From NCBI RefSeq assembly GCF_039634365.2, contig NZ_CP155079.2:1178001-1242000 (forward strand): DNA of 64,000 nucleotides, written 5' to 3'. Source of the DNA: Mucilaginibacter sp. PAMB04168. GTDB lineage: Bacteria > Bacteroidota > Bacteroidia > Sphingobacteriales > Sphingobacteriaceae. The notes beneath the pieces are model-generated. The model saw only the letters and a list, made by a program, of their open reading frames with translations. It made no database searches and was not told the DNA's origin. Below, piece by piece: positions 44,962 to 53,679 of the stretch (positions are counted from its first letter, which is position 1; every line of letters begins with the position of its first letter). A program made the position numbers and the translations under genes.

Positions 44962-46467
44962 TTAATAACGATCGTCATCCTGATCCAGATCATCTTCATC
45001 AGGCTGCATGTTAAACAGGCTGTCGAACATATCTGAAAATGCAAAACCGTTATCCAGAAAACCTTTGCTTACTTGTGAAAACTCCGCCAAGCCATGCAGA
45101 ACAAATTCCATCAGCAGTAATTGCTGATTTTCGCTCAAACGCGGGTGGAACTGTTTGATGATATCTTTTAAGCCGGTTACTGAATTTAATGCTTTTTTGT
45201 ACTCGGCCAGTGGTAAATCATCTACTAGCGATAGCGTATTGCCACTTGCAAACCAATTGATCACTTCGGCAAACGGATTTGCTTTTTTGCTCTTTTTTGC
45301 TTTCTCCGGATCCGGGAAATATTGCAGCAAGAGTGTTTTTACCGCTTTGCCTATCAAAATATTAGCCACTTTTGCAGGGCCTTCCAGCTCACCCTCATAC
45401 ACCAGTTCTATTTTACCGGTTATGGCAGGTATAACGCCTAAAAAATCGGATATGCGTACGAAGGTATTCTTCTCCCCATTGATAATCATGCGTCGTTCGG
45501 CGTTGCTGATCAGATTCTCGTAAGCTGATATGGTTAAGCGTGCTGATACGCCCGACTTTTTATCAATGTACTCCGAGTTACGCGCCTCAAATGCAATTTG
45601 CTCAACCAGGTCTTTAACCAGTCCGTCAGCTTCTACCAAATTGCGCTGTTCAGCTGTAAGCAAAGCTTCCTGCTGGGTTATTTTGCGCGATATTTCAACC
45701 GTACGAGGGTAGTGGGTTAGTATCTGGCTTTCAATACGGTCTTTCAACGGCGTAACTATAGAGCCACGGTTGGTATAATCTTCCGGGTTGGCTGTAAACA
45801 CAAACTGCAAGTCTAACGGCAGGCGCAGTTTAAAGCCACGAATCTGGATGTCCTTTTCCTGCAATATATTAAATAGTGATACCTGTATACGCGCTTGCAA
45901 ATCGGGCAACTCATTTATTACAAATATGCCACGGTGCGCGCGCGGTATTAACCCAAAGTGAATAACGCGCTCATCAGAGTACGTCAGTTTTAAGGTAGCT
46001 GCCTTAATAGGGTCAACGTCGCCAATTAGATCGGCAACGGTAACATCTGGAGTGGCTAGCTTTTCGGTATAGCGCTCTGAGCGGTGTACCCATGCAATAG
46101 GGGTATCATCGCCTTTTGTTTCTACCTCATTGTGGCCGTACCATGATATAGGTGCCAGTGGGTCATCATACAATTCTGAACCGGCAATATAAGGCACATA
46201 TTCATCCAGCAGGTTTACCAGCAAGCGTGCAATACGGGTTTTGGCTTGTCCGCGTAAACCCAGTAGCAAAATGTTATGACGCGATAAGATGGCAGTTTGC
46301 AGATCTGGAATTACAGTATCTTCATAACCTATAATACCCTCAAAACCACCGTCTTTTTTTTGTAGCTGTGCTATTAAATTCTCTCTCAATTCTTCCTTAA
46401 CCGACCGGCTGCGATAGTCTGTCTGTTTCAGCTGGCCAAGGGTTGTTATTTCAAGTAATTTGCTCAT
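44962..46467 (-). CDS. MoxR-type AAA+ ATPase (magnesium-chelatase ChlI-like)
   Basis: The start ATG 46467 gives MSKLLEITTLGQLKQTDY; the longer frame uses upstream intergenic repeat-like sequence. The 501-residue ATPase has a Walker A-like LLLGLRGQAKTRIARLL, the Walker B region GIFVINELPDLQARIQ, a sensor-1 FVFTANPEDYTNRGS and an arginine region LKDRIESQ. MoxR ATPases work with VWA-domain partners to remodel proteins or insert metals. The next gene upstream is such a VWA partner. The C-terminus is Asp/Glu-rich (DEDDLDQDDDR). Confidence 0.92.
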   Translation of the reverse strand: MSKLLEITTLGQLKQTDYRSRSVKEELRENLIAQLQKKDGGFEGIIGYEDTVIPDLQTAILSRHNILLLGLRGQAKTRIARLLVNLLDEYVPYIAGSELYDDPLAPISWYGHNEVETKGDDTPIAWVHRSERYTEKLATPDVTVADLIGDVDPIKAATLKLTYSDERVIHFGLIPRAHRGIFVINELPDLQARIQVSLFNILQEKDIQIRGFKLRLPLDLQFVFTANPEDYTNRGSIVTPLKDRIESQILTHYPRTVEISRKITQQEALLTAEQRNLVEADGLVKDLVEQIAFEARNSEYIDKKSGVSARLTISAYENLISNAERRMIINGEKNTFVRISDFLGVIPAITGKIELVYEGELEGPAKVANILIGKAVKTLLLQYFPDPEKAKKSKKANPFAEVINWFASGNTLSLVDDLPLAEYKKALNSVTGLKDIIKQFHPRLSENQQLLLMEFVLHGLAEFSQVSKGFLDNGFAFSDMFDSLFNMQPDEDDLDQDDDRY

Positions 46468-46565
46468 TCGTTTTGTTGTACGGAAGACCGTGAGTCGGCA
46501 GGTCCGTTTTGCTTGTATGTTGTTATTTTGTCTTCGGACTAACGGACTCACCGACTCTCCGAACA
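46468..46565 (-). repeat. Imperfect long hairpin between VWA and MoxR genes
   Basis: A CGGAAGACCGTGAGTCGGCA segment (starting near 46481) faces CGGACTCACCGACTCTCCGA (near 46543-46562) as an imperfect inverted repeat with roughly 20 matches in about 27 bases. It may be a dispersed palindromic repeat or an attenuator between the two genes. Confidence 0.5.
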
Positions 46566-46569
46566 CTTA

Positions 46570-47667
46570 TTATCTTACCGTTTTGCGGCGGTTTTTAATG
46601 TAATCTTCAAATATGTATTCGCCCAACCCGGTTAGCGAGCTGTAAAAAGCCCGGCCACCGTTGGTTTCGGTAAACTTGCGTACAAATTGCTGCAGGTAAG
46701 GGTCGCGCGCAATCATAAACGTGGTGATAGGTATTTTAAGGCGTTTACACTGTGCAGCCATATTTAAGGTCTTGTTTACCACTTTACGGTCCAGGCCTAT
46801 GCTGTTCTTGTAATATTTTGTACCCTCCTTTAAACAGGTGGGTTTACCATCGGTAATCATAAAAATTTGCTTGTTGTGCGTTTTGCGTCGGCGCAGCAAA
46901 TCGGTAGCCAGTTCTAAACCAGCATAAGTGTTGGTATGGTACGGGCCAACCTGCAGGTATGGTAAGTCTTGCAAGGTGATAGGCCAGGCATCATTACCAA
47001 ATACCACAATATCTAATGTGTCCTTAGGGTACTTGGTACGAATAAGCTCGGCCAAAGCCATAGCTACTTTTTTAGCCGGCGTAATACGGTCTTCACCGTA
47101 CAAAATCATTGAATGCGAAATATCGATCATGAGCACTGTTGAGGTGAGGGTTTTGTAATCCATTTCCTCCACTTCAAGGTCGCGCTCGGTCATCATAAAA
47201 TCGCCAATGCCATGATTAACTTGGGCGTTATGAATAGACTGCGTCATGTCAATCTGATCCAAACTGTCGCCAAATTCAAACTCACGGCGTTCAGAGTTCT
47301 TTTCATCGCCCTGGCCTGACTGGGGGGAACGGTGGTTGCCTTTGCCCGACTTTTTAAGCTTGCCGAAAATCTCTTCGAGCGCCGACTGGCGAATGCTTTG
47401 CTCTGTTTTAGCCGTAATGTTAAACTCCCCTTTTTGCTGATCTTCTGATAAGTAGCCTTTTTGTTTCAGGTCATCAATAAAGTCACCCATGCCATATTCG
47501 TCATTAGTGATATTGTATTGCTTATCCAGTTCATTCATCCAGGTTAAAGCTTCGCCGGCATCGCCCGATGTATAATTGAGCAACTCCATAAAAAGCTTTA
47601 ATAACTCATCAAACCCGCCTTTCGGAATTTCACGGGGTGTATATTTTGAAAACCCAAAACCACGCAT
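46570..47667 (-). CDS. VWA-domain protein, MoxR partner
   Basis: The 365-residue protein has a helical N-terminus (LLKLFMELLNYTSGDAGEAL) and a VWA domain from about residue 175. The MIDAS site is intact: VLMIDISHSMILYGED (DxSxS), the Thr in HTNTYAGLELATDLL and the DGKPT loop (MITDGKPTCLKEG). Such proteins work with MoxR ATPases in complexes of unknown substrate. The stop is just before the hairpin at 46468-46565, then the MoxR start, so they are likely co-transcribed. Confidence 0.92.
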   Translation of the reverse strand: MRGFGFSKYTPREIPKGGFDELLKLFMELLNYTSGDAGEALTWMNELDKQYNITNDEYGMGDFIDDLKQKGYLSEDQQKGEFNITAKTEQSIRQSALEEIFGKLKKSGKGNHRSPQSGQGDEKNSERREFEFGDSLDQIDMTQSIHNAQVNHGIGDFMMTERDLEVEEMDYKTLTSTVLMIDISHSMILYGEDRITPAKKVAMALAELIRTKYPKDTLDIVVFGNDAWPITLQDLPYLQVGPYHTNTYAGLELATDLLRRRKTHNKQIFMITDGKPTCLKEGTKYYKNSIGLDRKVVNKTLNMAAQCKRLKIPITTFMIARDPYLQQFVRKFTETNGGRAFYSSLTGLGEYIFEDYIKNRRKTVR

Positions 47668-47805
47668 AGGTATACCTTTCTTAGAATAAATTAACGGAAA
47701 AAAAGTGGTTAAAGTTTACCAATAATAACCGCAATCGTCAGAATTTGTGGAATTAACAGAATTAAATGACAATAGGTGATAAAGACGAGAGCTAAGAAAC
47801 CAGAC

Positions 47806-47888
47806 ACAGGAAACAAGACTTGCCCCGTGTAGCAGATCTTACGGATTAGCTCATGGTTGATCTTGGCTTCCGGTTTTTGTTTTCCTGT
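47806..47888. repeat. Intergenic element with inverted ends
   Basis: ACAGGAAACAA (47806-47816) and TTGTTTTCCTGT (47877-47888) are complementary apart from one extra base. The element lies between the fructokinase stop and the VWA start. It may be a remnant repeat or a weak terminator. The 47668-47896 gap holds nothing else I can recognise. Confidence 0.4.
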
Positions 47889-47896
47889 CCCTTATC

Positions 47897-48760
47897 TTAA
47901 AACAGGTTATCAGGGTAAACGGGATTGGCACCGCGCTGGCTGGCTACAAAGGCGCCTATTTCGCAGGCTTTTTCCAATATTTGCGGAATGGGCTGTGCTA
48001 ACAGTAGGCCGGCTACCAAGGTGGCCAGAAAAGAGTCGCCCGCGCCTACGGTATCTTCTACCTGCACCTCAAAACCCGGGTGTTCGTAAAACTCCTCATC
48101 ATGCCATATAATAGCGCCGTTCTGGCCGCGGGTAACACAAATGGTATTAGAGTGAAACTTCTTGTGAAATTCTACCATTTTATCCTTCAGGCTACCATGC
48201 GTGCTGTGGATAAGTAAGTTGGCTTCATCCTCATTCATTTTTACAACATTGGCCAGGGCCGCTAGCGTTTCAATAGTATCTAAGTCATAATGAGGCGGGC
48301 GCAGGTTTACATCAAACACTCTTAGCGGTATAGTAAATTCACTTAGCAAATTCAGTAGCGTAGTGCGGGTAGCCTGTTCACGGCTGGCCAGGCTGCCAAA
48401 TACAATGGCTGCCAATTGCCCGGCCTCGTTCAATAATTCATCAGTGGGTTGTATGTTATCCCATGCTACCGGCTGAGGGATTGTATAGGTAGCCTGGCCG
48501 CTGGCATCAAGCGAAACGGTAACTTCACAAGTAGGCAAATGCCTGTCCTTTTGTATGTACTGAAGTGGTACGTTAGCTTTCTGCAGTTCAAGCAAAAGAT
48601 CATCACCCGAGGCATCGGCACCTACACGGCTTACGATGTAAGAGGGTATGCCCTGTTGCGTTAAATGTTGCGCTACGTTGAGCGGTGCGCCGCCAATTTT
48701 TTTGCCGTCTTCAAAAGTGTCCCATAAAACCTCGCCGAAGCATAGTACCTGTTTGCTCAT
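47897..48760 (-). CDS. PfkB-family sugar kinase, fructokinase-like
   Basis: It phosphorylates a sugar, probably fructose, using ATP in the cytoplasm. The 287-residue protein has the PfkB signatures: GEVLWDTFEDGKKIGGAPLN (sugar site with GG) and near the C-terminus EDTVGAGDSFLATLVAGLLL (GAGD with the catalytic Asp). The middle has VSRVGADASGDDLL and FDVNLRPPHYD, as in fructokinases. No transporter or other sugar gene is next to it, so the exact substrate is open. Confidence 0.92.
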   Translation of the reverse strand: MSKQVLCFGEVLWDTFEDGKKIGGAPLNVAQHLTQQGIPSYIVSRVGADASGDDLLLELQKANVPLQYIQKDRHLPTCEVTVSLDASGQATYTIPQPVAWDNIQPTDELLNEAGQLAAIVFGSLASREQATRTTLLNLLSEFTIPLRVFDVNLRPPHYDLDTIETLAALANVVKMNEDEANLLIHSTHGSLKDKMVEFHKKFHSNTICVTRGQNGAIIWHDEEFYEHPGFEVQVEDTVGAGDSFLATLVAGLLLAQPIPQILEKACEIGAFVASQRGANPVYPDNLF

Positions 48761-48826
48761 AAATTTTTAGCAGATGAAGTGTAAATCTAAAAGATTTAGC
48801 GGTGAAATTTGTTTACTTTAGTTTTT

Positions 48827-49246
48827 ATGAAAACACGGTTGCTTTTGGGGTTATTGCTAATGCTTGCCTTAAATGGTTTTGCGCAAGACAAGCCGGCCAT
48901 TTTAAAAGTACTGGAAACCCAACGGCAGGCCTGGAACCGCGGCGATCTGGAAGGCTACATGCAAGGTTACTGGAAATCAGATTCGCTATTATTTGTAGGT
49001 AAAAGCGGTCCCAAATACGGCTGGCAAACTACGCTGGATAACTATAAAAGCGGCTACCCTGACAAAGCCGCGATGGGCCAGCTTGTGTTTAAGATATTAA
49101 AAGTGCAGTTACTGGATAAAACCAACGCCTTTGTACTCGGCGGCTGGCAGCTACAACGGGATAGAGATGCACCCGGCGGCTACTTTACACTCCTGCTACG
49201 TAAAATAAACGGTGAGTGGAAAGTGGTGGCTGACCATAGCTCTTAG
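48827..49246 (+). CDS. Exported SnoaL/NTF2-like (DUF4440) protein
   Basis: ATG 48827 gives a signal peptide (MKTRLLLGLLLMLALNGFAQ), so I start there and not 18 bases earlier. The 139-residue protein has the NTF2-like pattern of DUF4440: VLETQRQAWNRGDLEGYMQG, SDSLLFVGKSGPKYGWQTTL, and GYFTLLLRKINGEWKVVADH. The fold binds small hydrophobic ligands in other proteins. No enzyme activity is evident. It is monocistronic. Confidence 0.88.
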   Translation: MKTRLLLGLLLMLALNGFAQDKPAILKVLETQRQAWNRGDLEGYMQGYWKSDSLLFVGKSGPKYGWQTTLDNYKSGYPDKAAMGQLVFKILKVQLLDKTNAFVLGGWQLQRDRDAPGGYFTLLLRKINGEWKVVADHSS

Positions 49247-49355
49247 TAGAACTAAGAAGCAGGACTTTTCCGTTATAGTGAGACTGAAGCGATCTTAGTA
49301 AAGAGATTTAAGTCTGACGGCCTAAACTTTTTAAGGTACACGAAGTTTTTTGTGA

Positions 49356-50030
49356 ATGAATGAAGTTCAGAAAAAGCCTTTTGATATAAACGGCATGCTC
49401 AACCGTATTGCGGAGCTTATGGTGCAATATCCTAAGGCGGCTATGTTTCAGTTATACGAGGAGGGTTTTACTTCACTGTTTGAACAGTTACTGTCCTGCA
49501 TTATCAGCATCCGTACCTTGGATGAGGTATCTATCCCCGTATCAAAGCGATTGTTTGCTAAGGCCCGTACCCCGCAGGAACTGCTTAAACTATCACCGTT
49601 GGAATTAGAAGATGTATTGCATGGGTCCTCCTATAACGGACAAAAAGCTTATACTATGCTGAGCATTGCTCAAACGGTGATTGGCCAGTATAACGGCCAA
49701 TTGCCAGCCGATTATGAACAACTTACCAGCTTAAAAGGTGTTGGACCTAAATGCGCCAACCTGGTTTTAGGCATAGCTGCCCAAATACCAGCCATAAGCG
49801 TGGATAGCCACGTGCACCGGGTGGTTAACCGCTGGGGATACATTCAAACCGCTCAGCCCGAAAAAACTTTATCGGCTTTAGAGAAACTAGTGCCGCAAGA
49901 CCGCTGGATTGATATAAATCGCCTGCTAATGCCCTTTGGTAAGTTTCATTGCACCCATAACCTACCTAAATGCTCAATTTGCCCGGTGTTAGATTATTGC
50001 CGGCAGGTTGGGGTAACTCGGCATCGCTAA
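49356..50030 (+). CDS. nth: Endonuclease III-like DNA glycosylase
   Basis: This HhH-GPD glycosylase removes oxidised pyrimidines and cuts the abasic site. The 224-residue protein has the helix-hairpin-helix LTSLKGVGPKCANLVLGIAA with catalytic Lys132, the catalytic Asp150 in ISVDSHVHRVVNRWG, and a C-terminal 4Fe-4S loop with four Cys in the normal C-x6-C-x2-C-x5-C order (CTHNLPKCSICPVLDYC). It is complete. It ends 2 bases before the stop of the convergent 50033 gene. Confidence 0.95.
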   Translation: MNEVQKKPFDINGMLNRIAELMVQYPKAAMFQLYEEGFTSLFEQLLSCIISIRTLDEVSIPVSKRLFAKARTPQELLKLSPLELEDVLHGSSYNGQKAYTMLSIAQTVIGQYNGQLPADYEQLTSLKGVGPKCANLVLGIAAQIPAISVDSHVHRVVNRWGYIQTAQPEKTLSALEKLVPQDRWIDINRLLMPFGKFHCTHNLPKCSICPVLDYCRQVGVTRHR

Positions 50031-50032
50031 GC

Positions 50033-50605
50033 TTAATCGGCAGCATTAACCGACATCGGAACTAACTGGTTGTACCGTCCGTATTGTGCCATATCAGCTA
50101 ACACTTTGTAGTACAGTGAGCTGTCTTGATTGATGAAAAATTTCTTGTTTTTGCGGATGGACGGAATGGTGCCTATCAAAGTACCAATGGTAGCGCCGGT
50201 AAACACATAGGCAGCGTTGTCAGAAAGGGTCGAACTTTTATCACCGTAGTTACTGCTAGCAGGATTGGTTTTATCCTCGTCAGCTTGGGCAGCCAAATTG
50301 AGTGCAGTGATACTACCTATTAACGCCGTACCTAAAATTTTTGACCCTAATGAACCGGTGTGTTTTTTAACTTTAATTTCTTTAATATCTAATGCGTCTA
50401 TATATAATACATCATCGTTCAGTACAATACCAACACCGTGATTGTATACACGCTCTAAAATACCGGTTTTTACACCCTGCGTTGTGTATACTTTTGCTTC
50501 ATAAAGTACAGGATTTTGTGCCGTTTGTGCATGTACAAAAAGGCAGTTAAAACACAGCAGCGCTAAGCTAAGAAGCAGTTTTTTCACTAAAGTATTATTT
50601 TTCAT
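50033..50605 (-). CDS. Exported protein of unknown function
   Basis: The 190-residue protein has a signal peptide (to about residue 27, ending LFVHAQTAQ). After it, a short beta region (YTTQGVKTGILERVYNHGV, then DVLYIDALDIKEIKVKK) leads to a Gly/Ala-rich pair of hydrophobic segments (SLGSKILGTALIGSITALNL and FTGATIGTLIGTIPSI). That part resembles glycine-zipper membrane inserts. I cannot name a family. Confidence 0.7.
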   Translation of the reverse strand: MKNNTLVKKLLLSLALLCFNCLFVHAQTAQNPVLYEAKVYTTQGVKTGILERVYNHGVGIVLNDDVLYIDALDIKEIKVKKHTGSLGSKILGTALIGSITALNLAAQADEDKTNPASSNYGDKSSTLSDNAAYVFTGATIGTLIGTIPSIRKNKKFFINQDSSLYYKVLADMAQYGRYNQLVPMSVNAAD

Positions 50606-50614
50606 CCTTTTAAC

Positions 50615-51496
50615 TTACCTTGGCTCGCCTGCTGCTAAGGCCTTATTGGCACGTTTAACGGCAAGCTCTTCTTTCCAGTCCATATAACGTTTCTTGTAGC
50701 GTTTTTTCATAAAGCTGTCCAGTTCGCGCTGAATAGTAAGGTTGTATAAGCTTTTGGCTTTTATACCCCATGATTTATCCCAGGCGCGCAGCGATATAGA
50801 AAACGAGCCGTCCAGATACTTCATCCAGTGCCAGTAGCCGGTTGGCATAAACAGGGTGTCGCCATGTTCAAGTACGGTTTCCTGCCCTTCGATGCCGTCC
50901 AACGCAGGGAATTTACTGAAATCCGGATTTTCTATGTCGTAGTCCTCCAGTGCATAAGTAGCAAACGGAATGCGGTATAAACGCTCTTTCCACTTATAGT
51001 CAAACAGCATAACGTGTTTGCGCCCATTGAAATGGGTATGAAAAATATGGGCCAGATCTATATCATAATGCAGGAAGGTTACAGAGCCTGCACCACCAAA
51101 AAACATGTTGGGATATTTATCTAAAAAGCCCCCCATCAGGTCGGTAGGCGAGCGGTAGTCATCCAGCAAATCTGGTGCATGCTTAATCGGGTCGAATAAA
51201 AAAATACGCAGGTCGGTTGGCTCTTTTTGTATCAGGTCAATGTAATCTCCAAATTTCATTTCGGCAGCTGATGCATTGATGGCCTTGCTAGGGTCGGCTT
51301 TTGAGCTGTCATATAAAGGCACTACCTGGTCGCCAACGGTTTCTTTCAAATATTCAAAAGTCCATTTTTGTAAAGCAGGCCAGCTTTCGGTAGCCTTGCG
51401 AATCACCAAAGGTTTACGCGGATTTAAATAATTTTGTATGAAATCTTCTTTACTAATATTATCAACCCGGTCAATCTGAGAAAGTATTAAACCCAT
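50615..51496 (-). CDS. Cupin/JmjC-type oxygenase-like protein
   Basis: The start ATG 51496 gives MGLILSQIDRVDNIS (a GTG nine bases upstream is possible). The 293-residue protein matches the Cupin_8/JmjC pattern: FIQNYLNPRKPLVIRKATE, then the iron ligands in FLHYDIDLAHIFHTHFNG (HxD) and a late HWMKYL near the GDTLFMPTGYWHW strand. In the family these are Fe(II)/2-oxoglutarate hydroxylases. The substrate is unknown. It ends about 10 bases before the next minus-strand gene. Confidence 0.87.
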   Translation of the reverse strand: MGLILSQIDRVDNISKEDFIQNYLNPRKPLVIRKATESWPALQKWTFEYLKETVGDQVVPLYDSSKADPSKAINASAAEMKFGDYIDLIQKEPTDLRIFLFDPIKHAPDLLDDYRSPTDLMGGFLDKYPNMFFGGAGSVTFLHYDIDLAHIFHTHFNGRKHVMLFDYKWKERLYRIPFATYALEDYDIENPDFSKFPALDGIEGQETVLEHGDTLFMPTGYWHWMKYLDGSFSISLRAWDKSWGIKAKSLYNLTIQRELDSFMKKRYKKRYMDWKEELAVKRANKALAAGEPR

Positions 51497-51590
51497 ATCA
51501 TTCACATCAATTTAACATACAAAGTTAACTAAATTTAAAAGTGCCTGCTCAATAACTTTATTTTTGATGTGTTACTGACATAAAACAACA

Positions 51591-51620
51591 AAGCCCGGCG
51601 CTCAAGGCAGCCGGGCTTTT
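51591..51620 (-). terminator. Terminator after the fasciclin gene
   Basis: AAGCCCGGC (51591-51599) pairs with GCCGGGCTT (51610-51618). On the minus strand a short T-rich tail follows. It separates the fasciclin gene from the cupin gene. Confidence 0.8.
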
Positions 51621-51651
51621 ATAAGCTAAAATTAAGGGATCTGGCTTCAAA

Positions 51652-52200
51652 TTAATTAGGCATCAGTACGGTATTTACCACGTGTATTACGCCATTCTTT
51701 TGAAATACATCGGCAATTGTTACCCATGATTTACCGCCTTTTTCGTCAACTAAATACAGCTTTTTACCGTCAACCATGGCGGTTAATGTACCGCCGCTTA
51801 CGGTTTTCAGTTCGGCTTTACCGCCGCCTGCTTTAACTTTGGCCATTAGGTTAGCAGCACTTAAGCGACCGGCCACTACGTGGTAAGTTAACACTTTGGT
51901 TAGCGTTGCTTTGTTTTCAGGTTTTAGCAGGGTTGGTACGGTGCCGGCAGGCAGTTTATCAAAAGCCTCATTAGTAGGTGCAAATACAGTAAACGGACCA
52001 GTGGTTTTCAACGTTTCAACCAAACCGGCAGCTTTAACAGCGGCAACCAGTGTAGTGTGATCTTTTGAGTTCACGGCATTATCAACAATATCTTTATTAG
52101 GGTACATGGGCGCACCGCCTACCATTACTGTTTGTGCATAACTTGCAGATGCGGTTGCCATAGCTACTAAAGCAAAAGCCGCGATAAATAATTTTTTCAT
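51652..52200 (-). CDS. Fasciclin (FAS1) domain protein
   Basis: The 182-residue secreted protein has a signal peptide (MKKLFIAAFALVAMATASASYAQ) and one FAS1 domain: HTTLVAAVKAAGLVETLKTT, GPFTVFAPTNEAFDKLPAG, LTKVLTYHVVAGRLSAANL and VIHVVNTVLMP. FAS1 proteins act in cell adhesion or at the cell surface. It is monocistronic. Confidence 0.95.
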   Translation of the reverse strand: MKKLFIAAFALVAMATASASYAQTVMVGGAPMYPNKDIVDNAVNSKDHTTLVAAVKAAGLVETLKTTGPFTVFAPTNEAFDKLPAGTVPTLLKPENKATLTKVLTYHVVAGRLSAANLMAKVKAGGGKAELKTVSGGTLTAMVDGKKLYLVDEKGGKSWVTIADVFQKNGVIHVVNTVLMPN

Positions 52201-52351
52201 AGTCTCTAAGATTTATGTGAGTATGTAGCAAGATACGGCTGCCTGTGCTGTTCAGATTTACAAATTCGGGATACTTGTTAACGCTTTAAGGTGTAAGTAG
52301 TTGCGGCTAAATTTAAAACCGGTAGCCGTTAATTCTCGTATGGGGCGGCTG

Positions 52352-53473
52352 TTAAAAGAAGAGTTCGGCGGCAATATGATCAGCGTAAAGTTTGCCGGGC
52401 TGTGTAAGTGTAAGGGTTTGCTGCTGCTGCATAAGCCAGCCTTTATGAATGAAAGGTTGCGCTTCTTTTAGCACAATAGCGGACGCCCCGCTTTGTATAC
52501 CATTTAGGGTATCAAGGTTTAAACCCCACATGGTGCGTACCGAGGTCATGATGTATTCGTTCAGTCGGTTTTCGGGCGTTAGTTCTTCCACTTCGGCCGG
52601 AATGCTGTTGGTGCTTAATGCTTTTAAGTAAAGTGCATTGTTGGCTACGTTCCATTGCCGGGTGTTGCCGTTATATGCGTGTGCCGACGGGCCTATGCCC
52701 AGGTAAGGCACACCTTTCCAGTAATTGGAATTATGTCGCGAGTACTGCCCCGGTTTACTGAAGTTAGATATTTCGTAATGCTCAAAACCTTGTTGTTGCA
52801 TGCGCTCCATAAGCCGTATAAATTGCTCGGCACTTTGCTGGTCATTTATGGGCGGCGTTTGTTTCTTTTTGACGAATGAAGCGAGGGCGGTGCGTGGTTC
52901 AACCGTTAATGAATATGCCGATAGGTGAGGTACATTCATTTCAAATAGCACGGTCATATTATGTTCCCACTTAGCTGAAGTAAGCAATGGGTAACCATAA
53001 ATTAAATCGGCGGTAATGTTGTCGAAGCCCGCATCCTGCACCCGTTTTATAGCAGTTTCAGCTTCCTGTGCGCGGTGTGCGCGGTTCATCCAAGCTAAAT
53101 CTTCATCAAAAAAAGATTGTATACCTATGCTAAAGCGGTTGATGGCGGTTTGCCGTAGCGCCAGCACTTTTTCTTTGGTTAAATCATCCGGGTTGGCTTC
53201 GAGTGTGATCTCGGCATCTGCGCTAACCTGGTGATGACATGCGATAGTATCCAGCAAAAAACTAATCTCGTCCGCATCTAACACCGATGGGGTACCACCG
53301 CCAAAATAAATAGTTTCTATAGTAGCGCCGTTGAGATAATTTTGCTGCAGAGCTATTTCTTTGCCCAGCGCTTCCACAATCTCCGTACGGTATTTTTGCG
53401 AGGTGCTGAAATGAAAGTCGCAATAATGGCAGGCTTGCTTGCAAAACGGAATATGAATATAAATACCTGCCAT
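52352..53473 (-). CDS. hemW: HemW-like radical SAM protein (haem chaperone)
   Basis: HemW binds haem and a 4Fe-4S cluster; it was long annotated as coproporphyrinogen III oxidase. The start ATG 53473 gives MAGIYIHIPFCKQACHYCDF, placing the CxxxCxxC cluster motif at the normal site. The 373-residue protein also has IETIYFGGGTPSVLDADEI, EANPDDLTKEKVLALR and FSIGIQSFFDEDLAWMNRAH, then YEISNFSKPGQYSRHNSNYW. The length is typical. The hemD gene lies nearby but on the other strand. Confidence 0.92.
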   Translation of the reverse strand: MAGIYIHIPFCKQACHYCDFHFSTSQKYRTEIVEALGKEIALQQNYLNGATIETIYFGGGTPSVLDADEISFLLDTIACHHQVSADAEITLEANPDDLTKEKVLALRQTAINRFSIGIQSFFDEDLAWMNRAHRAQEAETAIKRVQDAGFDNITADLIYGYPLLTSAKWEHNMTVLFEMNVPHLSAYSLTVEPRTALASFVKKKQTPPINDQQSAEQFIRLMERMQQQGFEHYEISNFSKPGQYSRHNSNYWKGVPYLGIGPSAHAYNGNTRQWNVANNALYLKALSTNSIPAEVEELTPENRLNEYIMTSVRTMWGLNLDTLNGIQSGASAIVLKEAQPFIHKGWLMQQQQTLTLTQPGKLYADHIAAELFF

Positions 53474-53620
53474 GTGCGGCAAAGATAAGATTTAAGACAG
53501 GCAGTAAGCAAAGCGTGCGCGTCACTTATCTGTAAGATGTTTGTAAGCAGGAAAGCTTGCAGCCTCCACTTACTTGTTTTTTCTTGACTGCGGCTATAAC
53601 AATTAGCCTTAAATGATTGA

Positions 53621-53651
53621 TTTGAGGGCTGATTTTTTTTAGGTACTTTTG
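53621..53651 (+). promoter_or_regulatory. Promoter of the DUF4271/hemD genes
   Basis: TTTG (53621-53624) and TACTTTTG (53644-53651) are exactly 19 bases apart, a full match to the Bacteroidota TTTG-N19-TAnnTTTG consensus. The ATG at 53680 is 28 bases downstream of the -7 box. This is the best promoter match in the window. Confidence 0.75.
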
Positions 53652-53679
53652 CAGCTTAATAGCCCGGCTGTTTAGTACT

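Noticed and set aside
49247..49355. Another copy of the palindromic repeat before nth
   Set aside because: Some short complementary words (AGACT/AGTCT) exist, but the inverted ends of the repeat are absent.
52352..53473. Oxygen-independent coproporphyrinogen III oxidase (HemN)
   Set aside because: The short N-terminus beginning MAGIYIHIPFC and the length near 373 residues fit HemW better than HemN (about 450).
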